The notes under the pieces were generated by a model. That model saw nothing but the letters and a program-made list of their open reading frames with translations. It was not told the origin of the DNA and did no database searches. From Arthrobacter sp. PAMC25284 (GTDB lineage: Bacteria; Actinomycetota; Actinomycetes; Actinomycetales; Micrococcaceae): a DNA stretch of 64,000 bases. Position 1 is the first letter of the stretch. Each line of letters starts with the position of its first letter. Of the stretch, positions 1 to 8,727 are shown piece after piece. Location of the stretch: contig NZ_CP080382.1 in the NCBI RefSeq assembly GCF_019443425.1, forward strand, positions 2,976,001-3,040,000, written 5' to 3'. The position numbers and the translations under genes are program-made.

Positions 1-350
1 ACAACGAGGAGATTTACTACTTCCGGATTGGCCGCGGCGACTCCCCGCACGGCGCGCCGGAAGGGCAGGGGCTGTTCCACGTCTATTCCGTCGATGGTTC
101 TGTCGACGAGACCGTGACGCTCCACGACGGGGACGTCTACCTTGTTCCGCACGGCTACCACGGCCCGTCCGTCGCCCCGCCGGAATACCCGATGTACTTC
201 CTGAACGTCCTTGCCGGGCCGAACGAAGACCGGACCATGGCATTTTGCGATGACTCCACGCACCATTGGATCCGCGAAGCGTGGGAGAGCCAGGAACCCG
301 ACCCCCGCCTGCCCCTGACCTCAGCACACGGAAGAGTGATCAACGCATGA
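1..350 (+). CDS. iolB: 5-deoxy-glucuronate isomerase IolB, C-terminal part
   Basis: The window opens inside this gene; about 115 C-terminal residues remain, read from base 3. They include NEEIYYFRIGRG, the stretch HVYSVDGSVDETVTLHDGDVYLVPHGYHGP and FLNVLAGPNEDRTMAFCDD, which are typical of the second cupin domain of IolB. The enzyme converts 5-deoxy-glucuronate to 5-deoxy-2-keto-gluconate in cytoplasmic myo-inositol breakdown. The stop codon overlaps the start of the next gene (ATGA), so the two are translationally coupled in an iol operon. The 5' part and promoter lie outside the window. Confidence 0.9.
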   Translation, partial: NEEIYYFRIGRGDSPHGAPEGQGLFHVYSVDGSVDETVTLHDGDVYLVPHGYHGPSVAPPEYPMYFLNVLAGPNEDRTMAFCDDSTHHWIREAWESQEPDPRLPLTSAHGRVINA

Positions 351-1537
351 CTAATCGACGAAGCATTGGAATCGCGGTACTTGGGCTGGGATGGATGGGA
401 CAGGCGCACAGCCGGTCCGCACTCCGGATTCCTTCGCTCTTCCCGAACCGCTCCTTTGAGCCACGGCTCGTTGTCTGCGCTGACACGGCGCCGGCCCTGC
501 GGGAACGCGCCGTCAACGACTTCGGCTTTGAACGTGCCGTGGAGGACTGGAACGAGGCAATTAACGATCCCGACGTCGACGCCGTCTGGGTGACCGCCCC
601 CAACATGCTGCACCTGCCCATGATCGAAGCCGCCTGCGCGGCAGGAAAGGCCGTCTTCAGCGAAAAACCGATCGGCGGCAAGCCTGAACAGGCTGTGCAG
701 GCCTTCCGGGCCGCTGAGGCCGCCGGTGTGCGCACCGGCGTCGGGTACAACTATGTGTGGAGCCCCCTCGTGCTCCACGCCCGGGACCTGATTGCTTCCG
801 GTGAGCTGGGCGAGATCACCCACTACCGGGGCCGGTTCCTGACGATGTACGGCAGCGACGAACTGGGACTGCTGACCTGGCGGTTCAAACTCGCCGAGGC
901 CGGGTACGGCGTCACGAGCGATATCCTCAGCCACTCGGTGTCGATGGCACAGTTCCTGGTGGGCGGCATCGAGGAAGTTGTGGGGATGCAGAACACCACC
1001 ATCACCCGGCGCCCGCTGCCGTCCGGAACCGCGAGCCACTACGGCCGCGGTTCGGCGGAGGACCCGACGGGCGAGGTCGAGAATGAGGACTTTGCCTCGA
1101 TGCTGTGCCGCTTCTCCAACGGCGCTACCGGCACTTTTGAGAGCAGCCGGACGATCGTGGGTCCTGAGTCCGAGAACGCCTTTGAGGTCTACGGCACCAA
1201 GGGTTCGCTGAAGTGGAACCACGAGCGCATCAACGAGCTGGAAGTTTACAAGCTCGGCGCCGGCGATGACACCGGATACACCACGGTGCGGGGCGGGGAC
1301 AGGTTCCCGTTCCACGGCGCGTTCGTTCCCGGGCAGGCCAACTCCATCGGCTTCGAGGACCTCGTGGCGATCGAGGACTTCAACTTCATGGAGAGCCTCG
1401 CTACGGGGGCGCCCTTCTCGCCGAGCTTCCGGGAAGCAGTCGACGTCGTCAGCGTCCAGCAGGCGCTTATCGACTCATGGAAATCACGCTCATGGCAGAC
1501 CGTCATGGACCTGGCCGAGAACGAAGGAGCATCCTGA
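347..1537 (+). CDS. Gfo/Idh/MocA family sugar/inositol dehydrogenase
   Basis: A 396-residue NAD(P)-dependent oxidoreductase. The N-terminal Rossmann motif IAVLGLGWMGQAH lies at residues 8-20, and the family motif EKP is present in FSEKPIGGKP near residue 105. The C-terminal half is the usual substrate domain (ESENAFEVYGTKGSLKW). The start is the ATG inside the iolB stop (ATGA); an in-frame upstream extension is only iolB sequence. Lying between iolB and iolD with 4-bp and 1-bp overlaps, it probably oxidises an inositol isomer or inositol-derived sugar. The exact substrate cannot be told from sequence, so I do not call it iolG. Confidence 0.85.
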   Translation: MTNRRSIGIAVLGLGWMGQAHSRSALRIPSLFPNRSFEPRLVVCADTAPALRERAVNDFGFERAVEDWNEAINDPDVDAVWVTAPNMLHLPMIEAACAAGKAVFSEKPIGGKPEQAVQAFRAAEAAGVRTGVGYNYVWSPLVLHARDLIASGELGEITHYRGRFLTMYGSDELGLLTWRFKLAEAGYGVTSDILSHSVSMAQFLVGGIEEVVGMQNTTITRRPLPSGTASHYGRGSAEDPTGEVENEDFASMLCRFSNGATGTFESSRTIVGPESENAFEVYGTKGSLKWNHERINELEVYKLGAGDDTGYTTVRGGDRFPFHGAFVPGQANSIGFEDLVAIEDFNFMESLATGAPFSPSFREAVDVVSVQQALIDSWKSRSWQTVMDLAENEGAS

Positions 1538-3387
1538 TGGGCGGCGATACCGTACGCATCACAACGTCGGAGGCAATCGTCCGGTACCTGATCGCGCAGC
1601 GGACCGTCGTGGACGGGCAAGAAGTCCCGCTGTTCCCCGGTGTGCTGGCGATCTTCGGTCACGGCAACGTCACCAGCCTCGGCCACGCGCTGGAAACCCA
1701 CCGCGACGAGATCCCGGTGTGGCGGGGCCAGAACGAACAAGGCATGGGCCTGGCGGCGGCGGGATTCGCGAAAGCCATGCGCCGCCGGCAGGTCATGGTG
1801 TGCTCCTCCTCGATCGGACCCGGTGCCACCAACTTCATCACTGCAGCCGGAGTCGCCATGGCCAACCGGCTGCCGGTGCTCTTCATCTCCGGCGACACCT
1901 TCAACACCAGGCTCCAGGACCCGGTCATCCAGCAGGTGGAGCACTTCGGAGCGCCATCGACCACGGTCAACGACGGATTCCGGCCGGTCGTGCGCTATTG
2001 GGACCGGATCACCCACCCGGCGCAGCTGCTGTCCACGCTGCCGCAGATGGTGGGCACGCTCCTGGACCCTGCGGACTGCGGACCGGTCTTCCTTGGCCTG
2101 CCCCAGGACGTCGCGGCTGAAGCCTACGACTACCCGGTGGAGTTCTTTACCACCCATGTGCACAGGATCTCCCGCCCGAGGCCCGATTTCGGCCAGATCG
2201 AGCTGGCTGCCGAGGCCATCCGGAACGCCAAACGGCCCGTGATCATCTCCGGCGGAGGAGTCCACTATTCCCTCGCGGAAGCCGAGCTCGGGGAAGTCGC
2301 CGATGCCCTGGGCATTCCGGTGGTGGAGACGGTGGCCGGCAAATCGGCGTTGCTGCCGGACCATCCCTGTTATGCAGGCCCGGTCGGCGTGGCCGGTACC
2401 GCAGCCACCAATGCCGTGGTCCGCGATGCGGATCTCATCATCGCGGTGGGGACCAGGCTCGAGGACTTCACCACCGGTTCCTGGACGGCGTTCGCCTCGG
2501 ATGCCAGGATCGTTGCGCTTAACGCCGCGAGGTTCGACGCGCTGAAACACCGTGCGCTGCCGGTCATTGGCGACGCCCGTGAATCGCTGCTCAGTCTCCA
2601 GAAAGCCCTGCAGGGGTGGACTGCGGCGAGCGACTGGACGGCGCGGGCTTCCGAAGCACGCGCCGGGGTGGAGGCATTTGTTGCCGGCCGCACCGCGCCG
2701 GACGGCCACTGGCCGCCAAGCTACGCCCAACTCATCTCCGAAGTGCACGGAAGCGCCACCGCCGAGGACTACATCCTCACCGCCGCGGGCGGCTTGCCGG
2801 GCGAAGTGAACGTCAACTGGGCGAGCAAGGGCATCGCCTCGGTGGACACCGAGTACGGATTCTCCTGCATGGGCTACGAAATCGCAGGAGCCTGGGGCGC
2901 GGCATTTGCCCGTACCTCCGGGCAGGTTTACTCGATGGTCGGCGACGGCTCGTTCCTGATGCTGAACTCGGACATCTACTCGTCCGTTCTCTCCGGCAAA
3001 AAGTTCATCCTGGTGGTCTGCGACAACGAGGGTTACGCCGTGATCGAACGCCTGCAGGTGGGCCAGGGCGGCGCGTCCTACAACAACATGCTCAGCGATG
3101 CGCGCGGCCCCGGGTCATCCGTCCGGGTGGACTTCCATGCCCACGCCCAGGCCCTGGGGGCACTGACGTTCACGGTCGAAGACATGGACGAGTTCCGTGA
3201 CGCCCTGACGGCGGCACGGGCGGCCGACCGGACCACGGTGATCGTCACCAAGGTCCGGGCCAGCGACTGGACCCTCGGCGGGGCCTTCTGGGAGGTCGGC
3301 GTACCGACCACCAGCGACCGTCCCGAGGTCACCGCCGCCCGGGCAGCCATGGATGAAGGCCTGGTCAACCAGCGCCGCGGCGTCTGA
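1537..3387 (+). CDS. iolD: 3D-(3,5/4)-trihydroxycyclohexane-1,2-dione hydrolase IolD
   Basis: A 616-residue thiamine diphosphate enzyme that opens the ring of trihydroxycyclohexane-dione to give 5-deoxy-glucuronate, the step before IolB. The N-terminal domain has the catalytic Glu in WRGQNEQGMGLAAAG (about residue 68). The C-terminal domain has the ThDP/Mg motif VGDGSFLMLNSDIY (about residues 468-481). Length and both domains match the family. The ATG shares one base with the preceding stop; an upstream in-frame ATG would overlap the dehydrogenase by 60 bp and is less likely. A strong terminator follows, so this is the last gene of the iol operon. Confidence 0.93.
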   Translation: MGGDTVRITTSEAIVRYLIAQRTVVDGQEVPLFPGVLAIFGHGNVTSLGHALETHRDEIPVWRGQNEQGMGLAAAGFAKAMRRRQVMVCSSSIGPGATNFITAAGVAMANRLPVLFISGDTFNTRLQDPVIQQVEHFGAPSTTVNDGFRPVVRYWDRITHPAQLLSTLPQMVGTLLDPADCGPVFLGLPQDVAAEAYDYPVEFFTTHVHRISRPRPDFGQIELAAEAIRNAKRPVIISGGGVHYSLAEAELGEVADALGIPVVETVAGKSALLPDHPCYAGPVGVAGTAATNAVVRDADLIIAVGTRLEDFTTGSWTAFASDARIVALNAARFDALKHRALPVIGDARESLLSLQKALQGWTAASDWTARASEARAGVEAFVAGRTAPDGHWPPSYAQLISEVHGSATAEDYILTAAGGLPGEVNVNWASKGIASVDTEYGFSCMGYEIAGAWGAAFARTSGQVYSMVGDGSFLMLNSDIYSSVLSGKKFILVVCDNEGYAVIERLQVGQGGASYNNMLSDARGPGSSVRVDFHAHAQALGALTFTVEDMDEFRDALTAARAADRTTVIVTKVRASDWTLGGAFWEVGVPTTSDRPEVTAARAAMDEGLVNQRRGV

Positions 3388-3402
3388 CGGGTTCAGGAAA
3401 CG

Positions 3403-3442
3403 AAAGGGTTCAGGCCGGGCATTTGCCCGGCCTGAACCCTTT
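3403..3442. terminator. Intrinsic terminator after iolD
   Basis: A perfect 18-bp inverted repeat (arm AAAGGGTTCAGGCCGGGC) closes a 4-base ATTT loop, and the descending arm ends in CCCTTT. It lies 16 bp after the iolD stop and ends the iol operon. Confidence 0.85.
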
Positions 3443-3523
3443 CCGCGTTGCCCGCCGGACACCTGTTGCGGTGCTGACGTAGCGGTTGGCCGGACGGGCG
3501 GCCGGCCAATCTTAAATAAGCCC

Positions 3524-3570
3524 TTGACTCCGATTCGCAGCCAAACTATTCTACAACCAAATGGTTGTAG
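3524..3570 (+). promoter_or_regulatory. Sigma-70-like promoter and palindromic operator of the ArsR gene
   Basis: TTGACT (3524-3529) and TATTCT (3547-3552) are separated by exactly 17 bp. From 3551 to 3570 lies an inverted repeat of CTACAACCA and TGGTTGTAG around a central AA. The palindrome overlaps the -10 box and contains the first ATG (3561), so the transcript would start within a few bases of the start codon and be nearly leaderless. A repressor bound here would block RNA polymerase directly. Autoregulation by the ArsR product is an inference. Confidence 0.7.
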
Positions 3571-3894
3571 ATCGGATGGGTGACGCTGCGTTGGACCGCC
3601 TGTTTCAGGCGTTCGCTGATGCCACCCGCCGCGACATCGTCGCCCGAGTCACGGACCGGGAATACTCGGTCTCGGGATTGGCGGCGCTATACGCCATGAG
3701 CTTCGCCGCAGTGCAGAAGCACGTTGCGGTGCTGGAACGCGCTTCCCTCATCACCAAGGAGAAACGCGGCAGGGAGCAGATCGTGCGGGCCCACCATGAG
3801 GGACTGGGCCGGGCCCCGGCAACTGCTGGACGAGTACGAGGTGATCTGGCGGCATCGGGCCGCCCGGATTGCCGACATTCTGGCTGAAGACTAG
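3561..3894 (+). pseudogene. ArsR/SmtB-family regulator, frameshifted near the C-terminus
   Basis: A small winged-helix repressor beginning MVVDRMGDAALDRLFQAFADATRRDIVARV, continuing with a recognition-helix region (SFAAVQKHVAVLERASLI) and ending its wing with KEKRGREQIV. After residue about 80 the reading frame is lost: read as written it ends at 3887 with unrelated residues, but a change of frame at the CCCC run at 3814-3817 restores RQLLDEYEVIWRHRAARIADILAED and a stop at 3892. One extra C explains this. It may be a sequencing error or a real mutation that removes only the last helix. ATG 3576 is an alternative start. The gene pairs with the SRPBCC gene downstream, a common ArsR-AHSA1 arrangement. 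Confidence 0.75.
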
Positions 3895-3907
3895 GAAGGA
3901 TGTAACG

Positions 3908-4405
3908 ATGGCGGTTGTAAGCACAGTCAATGATCTGGAGGCCCTGACGCTGACACTGGTCGCTGAGTTCGACGCCGGTGTTGAACGTGTCTGGCAGGCC
4001 TGGGAGGACCCTCGGCAGCTGGAACGCTGGTGGGGTCCGCCCACCTGGCCGGCGACGTTTGAACGGCACGAGTTCGTACCCGGCGGGGGAGCGAGCTATT
4101 ACATGACAGGGCCGGAGGGACAGAAGAGCCACGGCTGGTGGCGGTTCACCAAAATTGAGGCACCGCACCACCTTGAATTCGACGACGGGTTCGCGGACGA
4201 AAACGGGGCCCCGGACTCGGCGATGGGCATGACGCACGGTGCCGTCACCCTTGAGACGGTCGGCGACCGCACCCGCATGACGATGGTCTCCACGTTCGAA
4301 ACCCAGGAGCAACTCGTGCAACTGCTGGAGATGGGTATGGACGAGGGGCTCAAGGGCGCGGTAGGCCAGATTGACTTGATTATTGCCAAGTCCGTCAACG
4401 CCTGA
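3908..4405 (+). CDS. SRPBCC (AHSA1-type) domain protein
   Basis: A 165-residue protein of the START/SRPBCC helix-grip fold, recognisable from FDAGVERVWQAWEDPRQLERWWGPP near the N-terminus, the glycine-rich strand FVPGGGASYYMTGPEG, and a C-terminal amphipathic helix (LEMGMDEGLKGAVGQIDLII). Family members bind hydrophobic ligands in a cavity; the ligand here is unknown. The ATG follows GGAAGGATGTAACG, a fair ribosome site, 13 bp after the ArsR stop, so the two form one unit under the palindromic operator. The protein is complete. Confidence 0.82.
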   Translation: MAVVSTVNDLEALTLTLVAEFDAGVERVWQAWEDPRQLERWWGPPTWPATFERHEFVPGGGASYYMTGPEGQKSHGWWRFTKIEAPHHLEFDDGFADENGAPDSAMGMTHGAVTLETVGDRTRMTMVSTFETQEQLVQLLEMGMDEGLKGAVGQIDLIIAKSVNA

Positions 4406-4492
4406 CGGTCTTGGCGGGGCCGGCGCGTCCCGGACTCATCCCGGGCTTTCGGGCCTGTTGCGCTAACTACCAGCCGAGGACGGGCAGGAAGT

Positions 4493-5518
4493 TCAGCCGA
4501 ACAGGACCGCAGCTTCGTCGTAGCGCTTCTGCGGAACGGTCTTCAGCCGGCCCAGGGCCTCCTGGAAGCCAACGTGTTCGATATCCGTCCCCTTGAGGGC
4601 CACCATGGTGCCCCAGAAGCCTTCCACCACTGAGTCGATGGCCGCCATGCCCAGGCGGGTGGCCAGGGTTCGGTCGAAGGCTGAAGGCACACCGCCGCGC
4701 TGGATGTGGCCCAGAATGGTGGCACGGGTTTCGATGCCGGTGCGGGCTTCCAACTCCGGGGCCAGCCGGTCCGCGATCCCACCGAGCCGGGGCCGGCCAA
4801 AGGTATCCAGCCCGCGCTCGGAGTGCGGGGATTCCATGTGCTCCGGAACAAACCCTTCGGCAACCACTACCAGCGGTGCGCGCCCGCGGGCGTAGGCTTC
4901 CTTCACCCACTGGGCGGTCTGTTCGATGCTGACCTTCTGCTCCGGGATCAGAATGGCGTGCGCGCCCGCTGCCATGCCCGCGTGCAGGGCGATCCAGCCC
5001 ACGTGGCGGCCCATCACCTCGACGATCATGCACCGGTGGTGCGATTCGCCGGTAGTGCGCAGCCGGTCAATCGCTTCCGTGGCGATCTGCACGGCGGTGT
5101 CGAAACCGAAGGTGTAGTCCGTGGCGTCAAGGTCGTTGTCCACAGTCTTCGGGACACCCACAATCTTCAACCCGGCGTCGGTCAGGCGCTTGGCCGCAGC
5201 CAAGGTTCCCTCACCGCCGATGGCGATGATCGCGTCGATGCCCAACCGGTTCATGTGCGCCTTGATGACCTCGGGTCCACCGCCGTTTTCAAAGGGGTTG
5301 GTGCGCGAGGTGCCCAGGATGGTGCCGCCCTGCTTGGCGATACCACGGACCATGGTGCGGGGAATATCGATGATGTCGCCCTCAACCACACCGCGCCAGC
5401 CGTCAAGGAAACCCACGAATTCGTGACCGTGGATGGCAATGCCCTTCAATACCGCTCCGCGGATAACAGCGTTCAATCCGGGGCAGTCGCCACCGCTGGT
5501 GAGAATTCCAATTTTCAT
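4493..5518 (-). CDS. pfkA: 6-phosphofructokinase
   Basis: A 341-residue PfkA-type kinase converting fructose 6-phosphate to fructose 1,6-bisphosphate. It starts MKIGILTSGGDCPGLNAVIRG and has the catalytic PKTVDNDLDATDYTFGFDTA segment. Residue 104 is Gly (IGGEGTL) and residue 124 is Lys. By the rule for this family, Gly104 favours ATP while Asp104 with Lys124 marks pyrophosphate-dependent enzymes, so this is probably ATP-dependent but of the Lys124 lineage common in actinobacteria. It lies downstream of gap and hps copy 1 on the same strand, which suits the cleavage branch of the RuMP cycle. No strong ribosome site is visible. Confidence 0.93.
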   Translation of the reverse strand: MKIGILTSGGDCPGLNAVIRGAVLKGIAIHGHEFVGFLDGWRGVVEGDIIDIPRTMVRGIAKQGGTILGTSRTNPFENGGGPEVIKAHMNRLGIDAIIAIGGEGTLAAAKRLTDAGLKIVGVPKTVDNDLDATDYTFGFDTAVQIATEAIDRLRTTGESHHRCMIVEVMGRHVGWIALHAGMAAGAHAILIPEQKVSIEQTAQWVKEAYARGRAPLVVVAEGFVPEHMESPHSERGLDTFGRPRLGGIADRLAPELEARTGIETRATILGHIQRGGVPSAFDRTLATRLGMAAIDSVVEGFWGTMVALKGTDIEHVGFQEALGRLKTVPQKRYDEAAVLFG

Positions 5519-5638
5519 GTTCGGCTCAAATCAATAGGAGAGGGTGTACTGGCAGAGCGCCACGCTGAGTGGAACGTCTTCTGCCTCTTCATTCGTTGAT
5601 TCGTTGCACCCTGTTAGATAAGTGGTGGACGATGGACG

Positions 5639-7129
5639 CTAGACCGAGCCCAGGGCGACAAGCACCGACATGGCCTCCTCGACGACATTCATCGCGGGGA
5701 AGGACGGCCGGTTCACGCCCGCCATCTCCTCCATGACGCGGACCACCTGGCAGCTGTAGCCGAACTCGTTGTCGTACCAGACGTAGAGGATCAGGTTCTT
5801 GTCATTGGAAATGGTCGCGAGGCCGTCAACGATGCCGGTACGGCGGGAGCCGACGAAGTCTGTCGAAACCACCTCGGGCGAATCTATGTAGTCGATCTGC
5901 TTTCGCAGGTCCGAGTGCAGCGACATTTCGCGCAGGAAGTTGTTAACCTCATCCTTGGTGGTGCCGTTTTCCAGGCTCAGGTTCAGGATGGCGAGGGAAA
6001 CGTCGGGGGTGGGGACGCGGATGGAGCTTCCGGTCAGTTTGCCCAGCAGTTCGGGCAAGGCCTTCGTGACAGCTTTGGCGGCACCGGTTTCGGTGATGAC
6101 CATGTTCAGGGCGGCGGAGCGGCCGCGGCGGTCACCCTTGTGGAAGTTGTCGATCAGGTTCTGGTCGTTGGTGAAGGAATGAACAGTCTCCACGTGGCCG
6201 TGGACCACGCCGTACTTGTCGTTGATGGCCTTCAGGACCGGGGTGATGGCGTTGGTGGTGCAGGACGCCGCGGTGACGATCTTGTCCGACTTGAGGATGC
6301 TGTCATGGTTGATACCGTGGACGATATTTTTCAGGTCGCCATTGCCCGGTGCGGTCAGCAGTACCCGTGCAACACCCTTGCTTTGCAGGTGCTGGGACAG
6401 GCCGTCGGCATCGCGCCAGCGGCCAGTGTTGTCAACAACGAGTGCGTCGTGGATACCGTAGGCGGTGTAGTCGATGGTGGCGGGGTTGTCCGAGTAGATG
6501 ACCTGGATCTGGACGCCGTTTGCCGTGATGATGTTGGCGGCCTCGTTGATCCGGATGGTGCCTTCGAACGGGCCGTGGACGGAGTCGCGCCGGAGCAGGC
6601 TGGCGCGCTTGGTCAGGTCGTTGTCCGAGCCGCGGCGGACCACGATCGCACGCAGCCGCAGGCCGTGGCCGCCGCCGGCCTTTTCGATCAGGAGGCGGGC
6701 CAGGAGCCGGCCGATGCGGCCGAAACCGTAAAGTACGACGTCGGTACTCGTCTGGTGGCCCCCGCCGCGCTTGCCGACGACGTCGGCGAGTTCAGCGCGA
6801 AGGAATTCCTCAAGCGTGGCGCCGCCGCCCTCTGCCTTGAACTTCTCGTTCAGGCGGGCAACATCGATCGCGGCCGGGCCGAGCTCCAGCTGCGCCAAGG
6901 TCTGCAGGAGCGGGGCAGTCTCCTCCAGGAGCAATTCGTCCTTACTGATCCGCCGCGCAAAGCGGTGTGCCTTGAGGATATTCATGGTGGACTTGTTGAT
7001 CAGGCTGCGCCCATGGATGCTGGTCACCACGTTGTTTTCGCGGTAAAGCCGGCCGATCACCGGAATCATGGCCTCGGCGAGAGCCTCCCGGCCCATCCAC
7101 GTATTAAAACTAGAATCTGAGGTTAGCAT
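5639..7129 (-). CDS. gap: Glyceraldehyde-3-phosphate dehydrogenase, long GapB-like form
   Basis: A 496-residue GAPDH. About 125 N-terminal residues precede the Rossmann motif VVLYGFGRIGRLLARLL. The active-site Cys lies in TAASCTTNAITP, and the C-terminus has the conserved WYDNEFGYSCQVVR. This long form resembles the ~480-residue corynebacterial GapB, which works mainly in the gluconeogenic direction; whether that holds here is inferred from length. The ATG follows GGAAAGGCAGCCCG. It lies between hps copy 1 and pfkA, separated from hps by a hairpin, so it may have its own promoter. Confidence 0.92.
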   Translation of the reverse strand: MLTSDSSFNTWMGREALAEAMIPVIGRLYRENNVVTSIHGRSLINKSTMNILKAHRFARRISKDELLLEETAPLLQTLAQLELGPAAIDVARLNEKFKAEGGGATLEEFLRAELADVVGKRGGGHQTSTDVVLYGFGRIGRLLARLLIEKAGGGHGLRLRAIVVRRGSDNDLTKRASLLRRDSVHGPFEGTIRINEAANIITANGVQIQVIYSDNPATIDYTAYGIHDALVVDNTGRWRDADGLSQHLQSKGVARVLLTAPGNGDLKNIVHGINHDSILKSDKIVTAASCTTNAITPVLKAINDKYGVVHGHVETVHSFTNDQNLIDNFHKGDRRGRSAALNMVITETGAAKAVTKALPELLGKLTGSSIRVPTPDVSLAILNLSLENGTTKDEVNNFLREMSLHSDLRKQIDYIDSPEVVSTDFVGSRRTGIVDGLATISNDKNLILYVWYDNEFGYSCQVVRVMEEMAGVNRPSFPAMNVVEEAMSVLVALGSV

Positions 7130-7203
7130 CGGGCTGCCTTTCCAAAAAGGGTCGAGTCTGTTTGAGCTTCAGCCCCTGAGATACTCCAGGGGGCTGCGAC
7201 GGA

Positions 7204-7243
7204 GGTGGCGTCCCGTGCTCTTGCAAGAGCATGGGACGCCACC
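7204..7243. terminator. Palindromic terminator after hps copy 1
   Basis: A 40-base near-perfect palindrome (outer arm GGTGGCGTCCC, inner arm GCTCTT) starts 13 bp past the hps stop. The same hairpin, with a few changed bases, follows hps copy 2 at 21392-21431, so it was duplicated with the gene. There is no T-run. Confidence 0.75.
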
Positions 7244-7256
7244 GTCAATCGGAGGG

Positions 7257-7880
7257 TTAGCTGATGGCTGCGCGGAGTTCCTTGGCTGCCAGAGCCGGGT
7301 CGGCTGCGCCGTAGATGGCGCCGCCGGCGACGGCGACATCGGCGCCGGCCTGCTGGACGGCTTTGATGGTGGCGAGCTTCACGCCGCCGGCGACGGAGAA
7401 CGGAACGCGGGCCTCTTCACCGGCGCGGAGCAGCCCGTTCAGGTCAAAACCGGGCTGGGCCTGCTCGTCCAGGCCAGCGTGCATCTCAACGAACTTCGCA
7501 CCCAGGGCGCGGGCTTCCTTGGCGCGGGAGACCTTGTCCGCCACACCGATAAGGTCAACGACGATGCCCTTGTTGTGCGCCTGGGCTGCCTTGACCGCAC
7601 CGGCGATAGTGGAATCGTCAGCGGTGCCGAGCACGGTGACCAGGTCAGCGCCGGCCTTGAAAGCGATGTCGGCTTCAAGCTCGCCGGCATCCATGGTCTT
7701 CATATCAGCGAAGACAATCTTGCCCGGGTGTGCTGCCTTGACGGCGGTGACGGCGGAGAGACCGGCGGCCTTGATCAGGGGGGTGCCGAGCTCAATGATG
7801 TCAACGTACTCGGCGACCTTGGCGGCCAGTTCGAGAGCGTCTTCGACCGTGAGGACGTCCATGGCTACTTGGAGTTTCAT
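7257..7880 (-). CDS. hxlA: 3-hexulose-6-phosphate synthase, copy 1
   Basis: A 207-residue TIM-barrel enzyme of the OMP decarboxylase superfamily that adds formaldehyde to ribulose 5-phosphate, giving 3-hexulose 6-phosphate, the entry step of the RuMP cycle. The family signature Asp-x-Lys-x-x-Asp is D59, K61, D64 (FADMKTMDAG). It starts MKLQVAMDV behind the ribosome site AGAAAGAAG. It differs from copy 2 at 20755 in only two residues (A49N, G53D). From about codon 54 to past the terminator the two DNA copies look identical, while the first 160 bp differ at many silent positions. A scar of hxlB lies upstream, so this copy comes from an hxlB-hxlA unit that lost its isomerase. Confidence 0.93.
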   Translation of the reverse strand: MKLQVAMDVLTVEDALELAAKVAEYVDIIELGTPLIKAAGLSAVTAVKAAHPGKIVFADMKTMDAGELEADIAFKAGADLVTVLGTADDSTIAGAVKAAQAHNKGIVVDLIGVADKVSRAKEARALGAKFVEMHAGLDEQAQPGFDLNGLLRAGEEARVPFSVAGGVKLATIKAVQQAGADVAVAGGAIYGAADPALAAKELRAAIS

Positions 7881-7934
7881 GATGTTGCTTCTTTCTGTAG
7901 GAACTGCAGCTGGTGTGAAAAGTCGAGGCCTCGG

Positions 7935-7978
7935 CTATTCGAGGTTGGCAGGAGCCGTGATCGGTCTTCTGGGCGGCG
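7935..7978 (-). pseudogene. Remnant of hxlB upstream of hps copy 1
   Basis: Read on the minus strand, 28 bases match hxlB positions 20533-20560, then the sequence jumps to the last codons and stop of hxlB (matching about 20684-20698 onward) and continues into the shared spacer. About 120 bp of hxlB are deleted between them. Too little is left for any product; it marks how copy 1 arose. Confidence 0.75.
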
Positions 7979-8048
7979 ATTCGGTCGCGACGGTCAAAGT
8001 CACTACTCCTCCTCCCGGGGGCCTAGCATCCATCGTCCTATCATTTGC

Positions 8049-8098
8049 GGGTGGGGGTAACGCTGATTCGGGATGGCTTAAACAACCCCTTTGGGTAG
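8049..8098 (-). promoter_or_regulatory. C1 box upstream of hps copy 1
   Basis: On the minus strand: CTACCC, AAA, GGGGTTG, then exactly 28 bp, then CCACCC inside GTTACCCCCACCC, and ATGGAT 15 bp later. The same architecture and spacing occur upstream of the cupin gene (17472), hxlB (19976) and tkt (25980). It lies 169 bp from the hps start because the hxlB remnant intervenes. Role as operator or promoter is inferred from conservation. Confidence 0.65.
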
Positions 8099-8100
8099 GT

Positions 8101-8677
8101 CCTTGAGTCAGTAACTGTGGCATGACTGACGGGAGAGGCGGCCTGCTCAGGAGACGTATACGCGACGGCGGAAGAACTGCTCCCACATCGATGGAACTCG
8201 TCTCATACCTGCCATTCGATGCCGCGACGGAACAGTCGTCGGTTTGCGTTTTCATTTGTTCGGCTAAACGGCGTCGTCGGCCTTCTCCTGCTCGGACGAA
8301 GAATCGAGCCATTTGGCGAGCGATCAGTTCGCAGCGCTGCTCGGCAGAAGCCGGGGCTCACGTACCTTGTGATGAAAGACGGAGTCAGCGATCTCAGCGG
8401 TGCGCAGCAGGACGACGATCGGACGAATCCTAACCAGGAGCTGCCACAACGCGGCCACAACCTGCCACAGGATCCATGGGTGGCCAATACAGCCAGGACG
8501 TGCCGGCCGGCATTACCCGGGGATGCGTGCCAGCGTCCGCATGTGTGCTTCCAACACGGCAGGATCAGCCGGGAGACAACTCAGACCTGAAGACCCAGTG
8601 TGGTACGAAAGCATGCCAGATGCCAACGGACGGCATAATGCCCCTCATCCCCAGGCCAACCACCCGACTGGTTGGAA
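8101..8677. other. Non-coding stretch between hps copy 1 and the amine operon
   Basis: I find no coding region with a ribosome site and family resemblance here. Open frames are short and look like chance. It may hold decayed sequence at the border of the duplicated hps block. Confidence 0.5.
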
Positions 8678-8713
8678 CCGGGGCCTCCCGCGTTGCGAAA
8701 CGGAAGGCCCCGG
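8678..8713 (-). terminator. Terminator of the dimethylamine/amine oxidase operon
   Basis: The arms CCGGGGCCT and AGGCCCCGG enclose an inner CCG/CGG pairing. It begins 15 bp past the stop of the 41-residue reading frame at 8728 and is the first terminator-like hairpin downstream of the DUF5134 gene. Confidence 0.65.
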
Positions 8714-8727
8714 AGTGCGCTGCGAGC

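Noticed and set aside
8122..8487. Possible transposase remnant in the stretch beside hps copy 1
   Set aside because: Arg/Ser-rich translations in several frames but no DDE/HTH motif or terminal inverted repeats could be found.
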